From Nostoc sp. CHAB 5834 (GTDB lineage: Bacteria; Cyanobacteriota; Cyanobacteriia; Cyanobacteriales; Nostocaceae): DNA of 64,000 bases. Positions within the stretch are counted from its first letter, which is position 1. Each line of letters begins with the position of its first letter. The DNA is taken from the NCBI GenBank assembly GCA_020829485.1, contig JAIVFU010000006.1, positions 62,001 to 126,000 on the forward strand, read 5' to 3'. A model generated the notes under the pieces. That model saw nothing but the letters and a program-made list of their open reading frames with translations, was not told the DNA's origin and searched no databases. This document shows, in pieces, positions 16,710 through 25,595 of the stretch. A program made the translations under genes and the position numbers.

Positions 16710-17549
16710 CTAATCAACAAAATCAGGTCGTGCCTTTCCCGTTGATTTCAATTTTTGCTCTAAAGCTGCCCAATTTTCTTGCTCAATTAAGTTAGTCAAC
16801 TCATCGAGATTGTGACGATACTGTTGCAGCGATCGCAGCAATGCCTGACGATTATACCGGGCCATCATCACACCCAACTCTGGATTCCCACCACCCACAC
16901 GGCTGGTATCCCGAAAACCTGAACTCGCTAAGTTTTGGGCTAATTCCAAAACATCGGGGTCAGTTTCACTCAAACAAGCAGCAATCAATGAGGAACTGAC
17001 CATTACAGGTAAATGAGAAATCCAACTAACAGCGCGGTCATGTTGCTCAGGTTGACAATAGTAGATTTTAGCGCCAAGCGATCGCACAATTTCCTCCACA
17101 ACCGTAATTGCACTAGTTGGCGTTGTAGTTATCGGTGTTAGTACATAAGGCTTATCAACAAATAAATCTCGCTGTGCAGCTTCTATGCCACTATCTGTCC
17201 TTCCCGCCATTGGATGACCACCGATAAAATTATCCCAAAGGGGAGAAATCGCCTTGACTATCTGTGCTTTCGCTGAACCCACATCAGTTACGACGGTAGC
17301 GGCAGACAAATGAGCGATCATTTCCTTAAATTGGGGCACAATAAGCCCTAGAGGTGTACAAATAAATACAACCTCTGCGGCTGCCAATAGGCTCAGATCA
17401 ACAGATGCTTGATCAACACTGCCGAGAGCAACTGCTTTTTGACAAGTGGATTCACGGCGACTGACTCCTAAGATATGATGTCCAAGCGATCGCAAATCAA
17501 AACCCAAAGATCCGCCTATTAGTCCCAATCCTAAAATCCCAATATTCAT
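16710..17549 (-). CDS. tyrA: Prephenate/arogenate dehydrogenase
   Basis: NAD(P)-dependent oxidative decarboxylation in tyrosine synthesis; cyanobacterial enzymes generally act on arogenate. About 279 residues. The Rossmann motif GLGLIGGSLG lies at the very N-terminus, then SRRESTCQKA, the conserved GGHPMAGRTDSG block and SWISHLPVMVSSSL. I start at MNIGILG (17549), though MSKSIM (17564) is equally possible. The frame stays open another 100 codons upstream only because it runs antisense through the pentapeptide repeats, so that extension is not real. It is divergent from the pentapeptide-repeat gene with start codons about 68 bp apart, so the promoters overlap. Confidence 0.92.
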   Translation of the reverse strand: MNIGILGLGLIGGSLGFDLRSLGHHILGVSRRESTCQKAVALGSVDQASVDLSLLAAAEVVFICTPLGLIVPQFKEMIAHLSAATVVTDVGSAKAQIVKAISPLWDNFIGGHPMAGRTDSGIEAAQRDLFVDKPYVLTPITTTPTSAITVVEEIVRSLGAKIYYCQPEQHDRAVSWISHLPVMVSSSLIAACLSETDPDVLELAQNLASSGFRDTSRVGGGNPELGVMMARYNRQALLRSLQQYRHNLDELTNLIEQENWAALEQKLKSTGKARPDFVD

Positions 17550-17616
17550 TATTGATTTTGACATTCCGTTTTTTATGATACCAACAATTAAAGTTGGCAT
17601 CCAAGGGGTAGCATCG

Positions 17617-19191
17617 ATGACTGTAGAGGAATTACTGGAACAATACGCGGCAGGAGTCTTAAACTTTAATGGTGTTGACCTCGCGGAAGCTAACCTGAGT
17701 GGGGCGAAACTCAGTGGCGTGAATCTTAGCGACGCTAATTTGAGTATAGTCAACCTGAGCGGTGCAAATCTGAGTGAAGCTAACTTGAGCAATGCCAAGC
17801 TGAATGTAGCAAGACTGAGTGGTGCAAATTTATGTAGCGCCATCTTAAATAATGCCAGTCTCAACGTCGCTAATTTGATTCGAGCCGATCTAGCCCGCGC
17901 TCAACTTAGAGGAACCTCATTGATCCGCGCCGAATTAGTTCGTGCTGATCTAAGTCGCGCCGATTTGTTGGAGGCTAACCTTACCAGTGCCGATCTGCGA
18001 GAGGCGACACTCCGCCAAGCGAATCTTCGTCAGGCTAACTTGAGTGAGGCCGTATTAAAAGGCGCTTCCTTGACAGGAGCTAACTTAGAAATGGCTAACT
18101 TAAATGCCAGTGATCTGAGTCGTTGTGACATTAGCGGCGCAAATTTGCGAGATGCTGAACTCAGACAAGCAAATCTCAGACATGCTAACTTGAGCGGAGC
18201 AGATTTGAGCGGCGCGAACCTCCGGTGGGCAGATTTAAGCGGTGCAAATCTCCGGTGGGCAGATTTGAGCGGTGCAAAATTGAGCGGGGCTACTTTAATT
18301 GGCGCAGATTTAAGCAATGCCAATTTAACGAATACAATTTTCATCCACGCCGATTTAACTCAGGCAAAATTAATCAGGGCGGAATGGATTGGTGCTGACT
18401 TAACAGGAGCAACTTTAACTGGGGCAAAACTTTATGCCACCTCCAGATTTGGTTTAAAAACCGAAGGCATGATTTGTGAATGGGTTGATCTTAGCCCGGT
18501 AGGCGATCGCTCTATTATCCAGAAGTTCCATTCTCAAGATTCAGGAGATTTTTTTAACGAAACACCCCCAACAATCCGAATTATTGTTGATGCGCCTATA
18601 GAACACGAAGCTAATTTTGCTCTTGCTGGTGCTTATTATCAAATTGCTCAGGAATACCGGGGGCTGAAACAACCCCCAAGCATGGAAAGTGGGGGCCGTC
18701 GAACTGTTTTTACATTTCATGTAGATAGCGACGAAGCATTATTTCCCACTGCTTATATTGTGATTCTTCCCTTTTTAGATGCGGTATCTACCCAAAAGAA
18801 TATTTCCAGAATGGTGGAAATGATTAACAATGAAGTTGTTGAGAACCAAAATTTAAAATCGCTAAAATCACCCCAGATCATGGAAAAATTAAATATTCTT
18901 ATAGAAGAAGCAATGAGTCAGGCTACAACAATTAAACAGATGAAAAAAAATCTCGAAGTAGCTGCAAAGTTAAATTTTTGTAAAGCACCAACCCAAATAA
19001 TTTTAACGAATTCCAGCGCTCACACTTTGATTGCTCATGACAATCCCCAGTTTGGAAAAAGATTTATTAATCGCTCTGCTCTCAATGCTTCAACTTATGA
19101 TGATATATCCAGTGAAGCAACAAAATATATATTGCCTTCGTTAAATATGGTTATAGATTTTGTCAAAGGATTTCACTATATTAGTCATTAG
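17617..19191 (+). CDS. Pentapeptide-repeat protein with unique C-terminal domain
   Basis: About 524 residues. A short N-terminal segment (MTVEELLEQYAAGVLNF) precedes roughly 270 residues of A(D/N)LxX pentapeptides (ANLSGA, ADLSRA, ANLRWADLSG duplicated back to back), forming a right-handed quadrilateral beta-helix. The C-terminal about 230 residues are non-repetitive (FHSQDSGDFF, GRRTVFTFHVDSDE, FVKGFHYISH) and not recognised. No signal peptide, so likely cytosolic. I chose the ATG at 17617 because the longer frame starting at 17575 reaches into the tyrA promoter and start region, and the sequence aaggggta precedes this ATG. The two identical ggtgcaaatctccggtgggcagattt-like units near 18220-18260 indicate recent repeat duplication. 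Confidence 0.9.
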   Translation: MTVEELLEQYAAGVLNFNGVDLAEANLSGAKLSGVNLSDANLSIVNLSGANLSEANLSNAKLNVARLSGANLCSAILNNASLNVANLIRADLARAQLRGTSLIRAELVRADLSRADLLEANLTSADLREATLRQANLRQANLSEAVLKGASLTGANLEMANLNASDLSRCDISGANLRDAELRQANLRHANLSGADLSGANLRWADLSGANLRWADLSGAKLSGATLIGADLSNANLTNTIFIHADLTQAKLIRAEWIGADLTGATLTGAKLYATSRFGLKTEGMICEWVDLSPVGDRSIIQKFHSQDSGDFFNETPPTIRIIVDAPIEHEANFALAGAYYQIAQEYRGLKQPPSMESGGRRTVFTFHVDSDEALFPTAYIVILPFLDAVSTQKNISRMVEMINNEVVENQNLKSLKSPQIMEKLNILIEEAMSQATTIKQMKKNLEVAAKLNFCKAPTQIILTNSSAHTLIAHDNPQFGKRFINRSALNASTYDDISSEATKYILPSLNMVIDFVKGFHYISH

Positions 19192-19261
19192 TCACTTGTA
19201 CTGAGCTTTGCCGTAAAGCCTGCGGCATAGCTACGCTTAGGGCGCAGCCTCTCGTAGAGAA

Positions 19262-19300
19262 GTATTGGGCAAATGACTAATGACTAATGACTAATGACAA
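19262..19300. repeat. Heptanucleotide tract (ATGACTA)n
   Basis: Tandem aatgactaatgactaatgactaatgaca between the pentapeptide-repeat gene and the DUF1517 gene. It is immediately followed by a ribosome-binding site (GGAGG, 19310-19314) for the next gene. Confidence 0.7.
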
Positions 19301-19319
19301 AAGAATTTTGGAGGAATGA

Positions 19320-19910
19320 ATGCGCGATACCTTTAATAAAATGATCGGTCGAACTCGCTATGTAGTCTTGCGCCTATTTCTGCACTTAGGAGGAGGCGAA
19401 GTAGCACCAATTTTGGGAGTATTAAATAGTGCTGGACGAGATGCGATCGATGCCGATGGCGATTTAGAAGTTTTGGGAGAAGGATTGGTAGAAATTAGCC
19501 AAACCCTACTGCAATACGATGAATATTGGCTTTCTGCTGCTAACGAAGGTGACGTATTTTTTGATGAAGGCGAGGCAGGAGATTACGTCAATGAATTATT
19601 TACTGACTCTGCCCAAAGATATCTCAGTGAACCAAGTTACAATTCTGATAGATCGAATGAACCTTTATCTATACCTGTAACCCAGAATGTCATTGTGATG
19701 ATTACAGCAGCCTATGAAGGAGAAGTACCAGAGTTAGAAACTGATCTTTCTAACGTTCAAGCACTTAAGGAAGGCTTGAAAGCATTGATAAATTTGCATT
19801 ATAAACATAGATTCAAAGCAATCCAAGTACATTTCTCGCCAGCACAGTTAGGCGATGAACTCACTAGTGACCAACTGTTGCAATATTACCCAGAATTAAT
19901 TCCTTTGTAA
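19320..19910 (+). CDS. DUF1517-family protein (short form)
   Basis: 196 residues. The C-terminal half matches my recollection of the DUF1517 pattern: VTQNVIVMITAAYEGEVPEL, a helix with LKEGLKALINL, and an ending close to the family's LTSDELL..YPEL (here LTSDQLLQYYPELIPL). The N-terminal part (RTRYVVLRLFLHLGGGEVAPIL) lacks the Gly-rich membrane segment of longer members. A strong Shine-Dalgarno (GGAGG) lies 6 bases before the ATG. Function unknown; probably cytosolic or peripheral. It is on the same strand as the following lipoprotein gene, 70 bp away, so the two may be co-transcribed. Confidence 0.65.
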   Translation: MRDTFNKMIGRTRYVVLRLFLHLGGGEVAPILGVLNSAGRDAIDADGDLEVLGEGLVEISQTLLQYDEYWLSAANEGDVFFDEGEAGDYVNELFTDSAQRYLSEPSYNSDRSNEPLSIPVTQNVIVMITAAYEGEVPELETDLSNVQALKEGLKALINLHYKHRFKAIQVHFSPAQLGDELTSDQLLQYYPELIPL

Positions 19911-19980
19911 TATGTTGGGTAGTCCCTACTTACTACTCACATCGAGAAATTGTTAAGCTTGGAGATAGGACAATAATCCA

Positions 19981-20871
19981 ATGATCATGACCATAGTGCG
20001 TAAATTTACAGCCGTTTTTTTAGCTATGAGTTTGTGCCTGACAACTGTAGCCTGTGGGGGAGGAGAGCAAAATACCACTACCCCTCCGGCTAAAAATGTT
20101 AGTCAAACTTCTACTAACACCAAGTTGAGCGACGGAGAGTATCAAATACAACAAGCTACTTATGACGATGCAACTGGTGAATACAGCTTGTTTTTACTTA
20201 AAAATAATCCCCCAACCTTTGCAACCGAAAATTTGCAAATGGCACGATTAACTGATGATGAAATCAAGCAAGGTAAAAAGACCTATCTAAAGGTAGATAA
20301 AGGGCAACCGATTTTATATCTGACGGAAGACTTTAAAATCGAGTACGTCCACAACGTTACCGAGAATAAAACCAATCCTCAAACAGGACAACAAGAGACA
20401 GTTGTAGTCCGTCAAGAAAATAGCTTCTGGGCACCATTTGCTGGGTCTGTGGCTGGTAGCTTGGCCGGTCAGGCAATTGGTAGTATGTTGTTTAGACCCC
20501 AGTATTATGTACCTCCTGTCTATCAATCAGGCCAAGGATTAACTGGCTTCGGTGGATATGGCGGAAGTTATGGCCAAGCAGTTGAAAGATACCAAACTCG
20601 CTATAATACGGCACCCGCAGCTGTGAGAAATCGCACTGCATTCCGCAATACAGGGACAATTAGAAGGTCGTATCCGGGAAATTCAACTATACGCAATACA
20701 CCGCGTAGCACTACAGGTAATAACCGTCCTTCGGGTTCTGGTTTTGGTGGTAGTACGTTGCGACCTTCTGGCAGAGCCACTTCACCCAGACGCGATTCTG
20801 GTAGTAGTTTTGGTAGTGGGCGTAGTTCAGCACCTCGCCGCTCAACTGGTTTCGGCAGCAGACGCCGTTAG
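19981..20871 (+). CDS. Putative lipoprotein with Gly/Ser/Arg-rich C-terminus
   Basis: 296 residues. A type II signal peptide with lipobox (SLCLTTVAC|GGG, Cys near residue 25) predicts acylation. The central region (60-145) is a small mixed fold with no domain I recognise. A short glycine-zipper-like segment (FAGSVAGSLAGQAIGSMLF) may contact the membrane. Residues 190-296 are low-complexity (Gly, Ser, Arg, Thr, Asn; ends in RSTGFGSRRR), giving a strongly basic tail. Hypothetical; the architecture suggests an envelope protein. Confidence 0.75.
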   Translation: MIMTIVRKFTAVFLAMSLCLTTVACGGGEQNTTTPPAKNVSQTSTNTKLSDGEYQIQQATYDDATGEYSLFLLKNNPPTFATENLQMARLTDDEIKQGKKTYLKVDKGQPILYLTEDFKIEYVHNVTENKTNPQTGQQETVVVRQENSFWAPFAGSVAGSLAGQAIGSMLFRPQYYVPPVYQSGQGLTGFGGYGGSYGQAVERYQTRYNTAPAAVRNRTAFRNTGTIRRSYPGNSTIRNTPRSTTGNNRPSGSGFGGSTLRPSGRATSPRRDSGSSFGSGRSSAPRRSTGFGSRRR

Positions 20872-20928
20872 GAAGTTCCAAATTAAATAGACTGCCTAAG
20901 AAGTAAAGGTAGTTTGGTGTATAAAGAA

Positions 20929-20957
20929 GTAGAGACGTAGCAATGCTACGTCTCTAC
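20929..20957. repeat. Perfect GTAGAGACGTAGC hairpin
   Basis: Inverted repeat GTAGAGACGTAGC..GCTACGTCTCTAC with loop AAT, between the convergent lipoprotein gene and the small membrane-protein gene. It could work as a bidirectional 3' hairpin; T-rich sequence follows on the plus strand. Confidence 0.6.
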
Positions 20958-20991
20958 ATTTATATGCAATTTGTGAGGAATTAATTAGGAA

Positions 20992-21270
20992 TTATTCGGT
21001 CAAATAATATGAAATACTAAATACAAATATTGCTAAGAGAACAGGAACCATTTTATAAAAGTCTATTTGCTTTTTTTGAAGCATTTCTAAACAAGACATC
21101 GGAATCATGAGAGGCCAGAAGATAGTTGTTACCAAAAACATCACACCTGATAAAAATTTATCTTCTGGAGTGGAAGTAGGATGACGTAGGGAAAATATTA
21201 ACCAATTGCCTAGAAAATAGCATGTCATGAACAGGTAAACAATACTTAAAGTCAGTTGTATCTGATTCAT
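20992..21270 (-). CDS. Small integral membrane protein of unknown function
   Basis: About 92 residues with three hydrophobic segments (LSIVYLFMTCYFLGNWLIF, FLSGVMFLVTTIFWPLMIP, VPVLLAIFVFSISYYL) separated by short charged loops. I start at MNQIQLT (21270) because an AGGAG ribosome-binding site lies 8 bases upstream; the longer frame to 21342 has no such signal. Unknown family. It lies on the same strand and downstream of the APC permease, about 170 bp away. Confidence 0.65.
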   Translation of the reverse strand: MNQIQLTLSIVYLFMTCYFLGNWLIFSLRHPTSTPEDKFLSGVMFLVTTIFWPLMIPMSCLEMLQKKQIDFYKMVPVLLAIFVFSISYYLTE

Positions 21271-21397
21271 TGTGAGTACTCCTGAAGTTATGTAAACTTC
21301 ACTATAGCCCAATCCAGATAACACAGATACTCGTAGGTACACGGTAATGGCGTGTCCCTACCCAGTACCTATTCAATTGAGAATCCCTATAAATTCT

Positions 21398-21430
21398 CTC
21401 TCCCCCTGCCTCCCCTGCTCCCCCTGCTCC
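21398..21430. repeat. CCCCTGCTCC / CCTCCCCTGC low-complexity tract
   Basis: Pyrimidine-rich tandem tract tccccctgcctcccctgctccccctgctcc. Its reverse complement is essentially the same sequence as the in-frame insert in nifJ at 176-214, which identifies that insert as a member of an intergenic repeat family. Confidence 0.7.
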
Positions 21431-21440
21431 TTTTTCTTCC

Positions 21441-23387
21441 TCACCCCCCGACATGAACACCAGGACGTATCTGGGGATTCTTTTCAGCCCGACGGAGTAC
21501 TTCACGCGTGACTACAGCAATATCACCTTCCCCAAACAAGATAAAACGCAGTAAATATTGTATGGGGTTGCCCTCAGCCCAGCCGAAGTAGGCATGGGGA
21601 ATCTTACCTGTTTGGTCACGAATATAGAGCAGTAAAGCCGCGATCGCATTAGGTACTGCTGCACTCTCAGCCCGTAAGATGCGATAATCACCAACTTGCA
21701 CCCCTTTTACATTGATGACATCCGCAAACTCCGAAGCATCTAATACCTGAATCTCTAGAAAAAGAATTGGATCGTTGGGTGGAATATGGTTGTCCTCGCG
21801 TACCTCTTTCTCCTTCATAAAATACTCTAGGACATCGCCCTTATTTAACCGATTTGCAATCAGTCGTATTGCTCCTTGACTCTCTTCGGCAAGAAATTGG
21901 CTAGCAAGTTCGTCAACTTCAATCCGCTCTGCTCGCAGTTCTGTTGAACGCCAAACACGAGAAACCAGCGAGGTAAAAATGATCGCACCGATGAAAAAAC
22001 CAGCAATCCTAATCCCTTCTGGTCTTTCGATGATATTAACAATAGTGGTATATAGAAATAACAGTGTGATAATGGCAAATACCAGTCTTGCCCGCTTCTG
22101 TCTGTGACGGTGGGCTGATAAGGTTACGGCAAAGGCGGCTGAGGTAATTAACACAAGCACGCCAGTTGCATAAGCCCCACCTTGGGCTTCCACATTTGCT
22201 CTAAAGATAATTGTGACAACAAAGGCGATCGCTGTGTAGACTAACACTAAAGGTCGCGTTGCTCGTGCCCAATTAGGTGCCATGCCATAGCGTGGTAGGT
22301 AGCGAGGCACAATATTCAGCAACCCTGCCATTGCAGATGCACCTGCAAACCACAAAATAGAAATAGTACTTAAATCGTAAACTGTGCCAAAGCCATCGCC
22401 TAGATACAGATGTGCCAGGTAAGCAAGGGCGCGTCCATTAGCTTTGCCCCCAGATACAAATTCTGCGGTTGGAATCAGTAGGGTGGTTATAAAGCTGGTG
22501 GTGAGCAAAAAGAAGCTCATAATTAGAGCAGCAGTGGTGAGCAACTTGCGTGTATTCCGAATCCGCCCTTTTGGAAGATGCGGGGTGTCGTTGCTGCTAC
22601 CTTTGACGAGGGGCATAACGGTTACGCCAGTCTCAAAGCCTGATAATCCCAGCGCTAGCTTGGGGAATATGAGGAGAGCTATGCCGATTAGTATTAAAGG
22701 GTTGGAATGGCGGGCAAAAAGTGCAGTCTGCCAGTTAGCGATCGCATCTGGGTTAGTTAAAATTTGATAGAGGCCAAGACCAACGATAATGAAGTTTAAC
22801 AGCAGATAAACTCCCACTAAAAAGACTGCAATACCTATCGCTTCTCGGAAACCTCTCAAGAAAACTGCGCCTAGTAATGCAACTAATATTATGGTAATTG
22901 CGATCGTCTGATCGTGAATCCAATGTGGTGTAAGCGGATTTTCGATAATATGGGCTGTGGCATCAGCAGCTGACAAGGTAATGGTAATAATAAAGTCAGT
23001 TGCCACAAAGCCCAGTAAGCATAGCACAAGTAATTTGCCTTGCCACCAAGGGAGCAAACGCTCTAACATTGCGATCGACCCTTCACCATGAGGGCTTTCG
23101 GCAGCAATGCGCCGATAAATTGGTAATGCTCCAAAGAGCGTCAGCAAAACTAAAATTAGGGTAGCTACAGGAGAAAGAGCGCCAGCAGCCAGTGCTGCAA
23201 TCCCAGGTTGATAACCAAGGGTTGAGAAATAATCTACACCAGTTAAGCACATTACCTGCCACCAAGAATGCTGGCGATGTGGTTCTTCCTTGTGGTAAGG
23301 CCCTTCTTTCTCTGGTCGATGTTCTTCAAGCAACCAGTGGATTAACTGGCTACCGAGCCGTTTTGTTGAAACAATTGATTTAGCCAT
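21441..23387 (-). CDS. APC-superfamily permease with C-terminal cytosolic domain
   Basis: About 648 residues from [12 protein letters not shown] (23387); the upstream in-frame ATG at 23453 adds an unconvincing leader. An N-terminal hydrophilic segment ([18 protein letters not shown]) is followed by about 12 membrane helices: [20 protein letters not shown] carries the APC helix-1 unwinding region, and [14 protein letters not shown] the helix-6 region. A soluble domain of about 170 residues follows ([21 protein letters not shown]...[13 protein letters not shown]). This layout occurs in amino-acid permeases and in KimA-like K+ importers; the sequence alone does not tell me the substrate. It ends against a repeat tract. 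Confidence 0.8.
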   Translation of the reverse strand: MAKSIVSTKRLGSQLIHWLLEEHRPEKEGPYHKEEPHRQHSWWQVMCLTGVDYFSTLGYQPGIAALAAGALSPVATLILVLLTLFGALPIYRRIAAESPHGEGSIAMLERLLPWWQGKLLVLCLLGFVATDFIITITLSAADATAHIIENPLTPHWIHDQTIAITIILVALLGAVFLRGFREAIGIAVFLVGVYLLLNFIIVGLGLYQILTNPDAIANWQTALFARHSNPLILIGIALLIFPKLALGLSGFETGVTVMPLVKGSSNDTPHLPKGRIRNTRKLLTTAALIMSFFLLTTSFITTLLIPTAEFVSGGKANGRALAYLAHLYLGDGFGTVYDLSTISILWFAGASAMAGLLNIVPRYLPRYGMAPNWARATRPLVLVYTAIAFVVTIIFRANVEAQGGAYATGVLVLITSAAFAVTLSAHRHRQKRARLVFAIITLLFLYTTIVNIIERPEGIRIAGFFIGAIIFTSLVSRVWRSTELRAERIEVDELASQFLAEESQGAIRLIANRLNKGDVLEYFMKEKEVREDNHIPPNDPILFLEIQVLDASEFADVINVKGVQVGDYRILRAESAAVPNAIAALLLYIRDQTGKIPHAYFGWAEGNPIQYLLRFILFGEGDIAVVTREVLRRAEKNPQIRPGVHVGG

Positions 23388-24397
23388 CAAATACGGTTGT
23401 GTTGCAATCGGCTTGGTGATTTTTAAGCCTTTGTAGTTTATTAAAATTTTCAACTACAAAGGTATAGCACTATTATTGTATGTTAAGCATCCTGTCCGAT
23501 TTGCAAAATATATCGTAGCTGTTCATAGCCGTTTAGCTTATTAAGTTAAATTGCAGACTTAAGTATATAAATACCATTACGATATACGTATATTTTCGAG
23601 TTAACCCTTTGCACCTTCAAGCTGCATCAGTTCTAAAAAAGGGCGCTGCTAAATAAGGCAGCTACGCAATTAGCAAATTTGTCCTAAGAGGTTGTTCTAA
23701 AAGAATGTTTTAAAAGTATTTTTGGTAACATCTAAGCCTCGTAACCCTGACCCACAAAGCAAGCTTTCCCTATAAGGGAATGGGAATTTCAAAGCCTTAT
23801 AACCTTTCGGGGAAAAGAATAGAAGTGAGATTTCTAGTATATTTTGTGACTTTTCAGACATCCTCTAAAAGTATTCGGCTGTGATTTTAGGCACATATTG
23901 ATCCCTCCAAGCGCGTGTTTTCAAGCTACTCATTTAGCTTCCATATACCGCTCATTGCAATTTTCTCAAAAAATCATAACTTTTGGTCGTAGATGAGTGC
24001 GGAAATTGTTTTGATTCTCTTGTAGTGATAGTTGTTGTTATACAGGAGGCTAATCATATTTTTTAAAAGAATAATCATCTATCTTTAGATAGGTTTTTAA
24101 TGTATACTCTTGTTGTAGATATTTTTGAAACCTAGATTATACAAGGAAAAATTTAAGCTAGATAATTCAGAAGGGAAACAGTCTTGATGTCTGCCTACCA
24201 GACCTGATATGTGCAATTCAAAAAATTGAAATCTGCTATATATGCTATGCAGAGAAGTATTAACAGAGCAGTAAAGACGCTGGTATAAAATTAACTGAAA
24301 GCAAATATAAATACTAGAAAGTTATTGTTTAAAAACCCATAGTTTCCCAGGACAAGAAACAGAAATAACAATATTAGTTAACCGGAAGTAAGCATTT
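23388..24397. other. 1 kb AT-rich intergenic region upstream of two divergent genes
   Basis: Lies between the divergent permease and response-regulator genes. It contains one MITE-like element (23687-23867). I looked for a ydaO/c-di-AMP-type leader before the permease and saw no convincing conserved core. No open frame of substance. Confidence 0.55.
23687..23867. mobile_element. MITE-like element (TIR AGAGGTTGTTCTAAAAG)
   Basis: A 181 bp element with ends AGAGGTTGTTCTAAAAG and CTTTTCAGACATCCTCT (13 of 17 positions complementary). The interior contains a cttataagggaa-type stem. Non-coding. Confidence 0.6.
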
Positions 24398-25027
24398 ATG
24401 AGCAAGTCCAATGTCATTCGCATTATGATTGCAGACGATCAGCCTATCCTGAGACGAGCTTTAACAATGTTTCTCGAATGTGAGCCAGACCTCACTGTAG
24501 TCGGTTATGCTTGCAATGGGCAAGAGGCCTTAGAACTTTTCCGCAAACATCAACCAGATGTGGCGCTGATGGATTTGCGAATGTCTAAGATGGAAGGTGT
24601 AGATGCGATCGCTACTATCTGTGATAAATTTAAACATGCCCGGATCGTTGTGTTGACCGCCTACGACGGCGATGAAGATATCTATCGGGGATTGCGCGCT
24701 GGTGCAAAAGCCTATATTCTCAAGGGATCTGAACCAAACGAACTTTTAGATGCGATTCGCACTGTTTATAAAGGTCAAAGGTACATTCCGCCCAGTATAG
24801 CAGCCAAGCTAGCGGAGCGAATGGGTAGTGAGGAATTGAGCGATCGCGAGTTGGAAGTGCTGCGCCTGATCGCCAAGGGCAAGAATAACCAGCAAATTAG
24901 CACTGACTTAAATATCGCTGAAAGTACCGTCAGGTTCCATATCAATAATATTATCGGTAAGCTGAACGTTAGCGATCGGACTCAAGCGCTAGTCACCGCG
25001 CTGAATCGGGGGATTGTTAGGCTGTAG
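24398..25027 (+). CDS. NarL/FixJ-type response regulator
   Basis: 209 residues. The receiver domain (1-125) has the acidic pair D13/D14, phospho-acceptor D59 (ALMDLRM), conserved Thr (VVLTAYDG) and Lys (YILKGSE). The C-terminal LuxR/GerE helix-turn-helix (about 145-205) has SDRELEVLRLIAKGKNNQQI and AESTVRFHINNIIGKLNVSDRTQA. This is a DNA-binding transcription factor activated by phosphorylation. There is no histidine kinase next to it; the only one in the window is 28 kb away (52448), so it is an orphan here. A purine-rich GGAAG precedes the ATG by 10 bases. Confidence 0.93.
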   Translation: MSKSNVIRIMIADDQPILRRALTMFLECEPDLTVVGYACNGQEALELFRKHQPDVALMDLRMSKMEGVDAIATICDKFKHARIVVLTAYDGDEDIYRGLRAGAKAYILKGSEPNELLDAIRTVYKGQRYIPPSIAAKLAERMGSEELSDRELEVLRLIAKGKNNQQISTDLNIAESTVRFHINNIIGKLNVSDRTQALVTALNRGIVRL

Positions 25028-25595
25028 TTTACGTGTTATAGACCTCACATTTTGATAGGTTAAAAACCCAACATTCAGCTAGTGACAAAATTGAGTCTAT
25101 AAAATAAGCTACAATTTATTCCATAAAATACACTTAATATGAAACAGCGTTCAGTTAAGCTCAAAATCCTTGGTAAAGACACGAAATTTTACTTCGTCCC
25201 GCTACGCTAACGCGTCTTACTAGGTTTAAAATTAGTACCAAAAGCCTTAACTGAAACCTATTGACTTAATTTATATTTATATATAAGTTGAATAAATTTA
25301 TAATTATTAATAAACTTTGGTAATTAGTTCAATCAAACTTATAAAGAAGCGCATTAACTCTAAAAGTAATGCTAACTTCTATCAAATATGCCTCATAAAA
25401 ATTTTATTAATTAAATTAAATAATAGCCATGAACAGAGACGAAATAACTATCAATAAATTTTGTTTAGTTAATTAATGTGGATTTTGGCAGTTTTCACTA
25501 CCAAATTTTTTCAAACCTGATGAAGTGGATTCTCTAGCTTGTATTAAGTGTGAAAAATCAATGATAAACAAGTTATGAAAATAAGTATAAGATAA
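25028..25595. other. AT-rich intergenic region before the GTPase cluster
   Basis: 568 bp. Contains one probable inverted-repeat element (25150-25255) and otherwise very AT-rich sequence without frames. The promoter of the GTPase cluster presumably lies in 25300-25590, but no clear -10/-35 pair could be assigned. Confidence 0.55.
25150..25255. mobile_element. Short inverted-repeat element (ends TTCAGTTAAG)
   Basis: Ends TTCAGTTAAGCTCAAAAT and its approximate complement ATTAGTACCAAAAGCCTTAACTGAA, enclosing a short acgaaattttacttcgt stem. The TIRs match over about 10 bases with one gap, so this is a weaker call than the other elements. Confidence 0.45.

Noticed and set aside
17550..17864. N-terminal extension of the tyrA reading frame (about 100 residues rich in LAPLRLA-type repeats)
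   Set aside because: It is the antisense translation of the pentapeptide-repeat gene; the dinucleotide-binding motif of TyrA begins at MNIGILGLG.
18030..18344. Repetitive minus-strand frame (APLKSAHRRFAPLKSA...)
   Set aside because: Antisense shadow of pentapeptide repeats, with no independent start signals.
21302..21505. 67-codon minus-strand frame containing [15 protein letters not shown]
   Set aside because: Translation of a low-complexity intergenic tract overlapping the end of the permease gene.
23388..24397. ydaO/c-di-AMP riboswitch upstream of the APC permease
   Set aside because: Conserved G-rich core not recognisable on the minus strand; only a MITE-like element seen.
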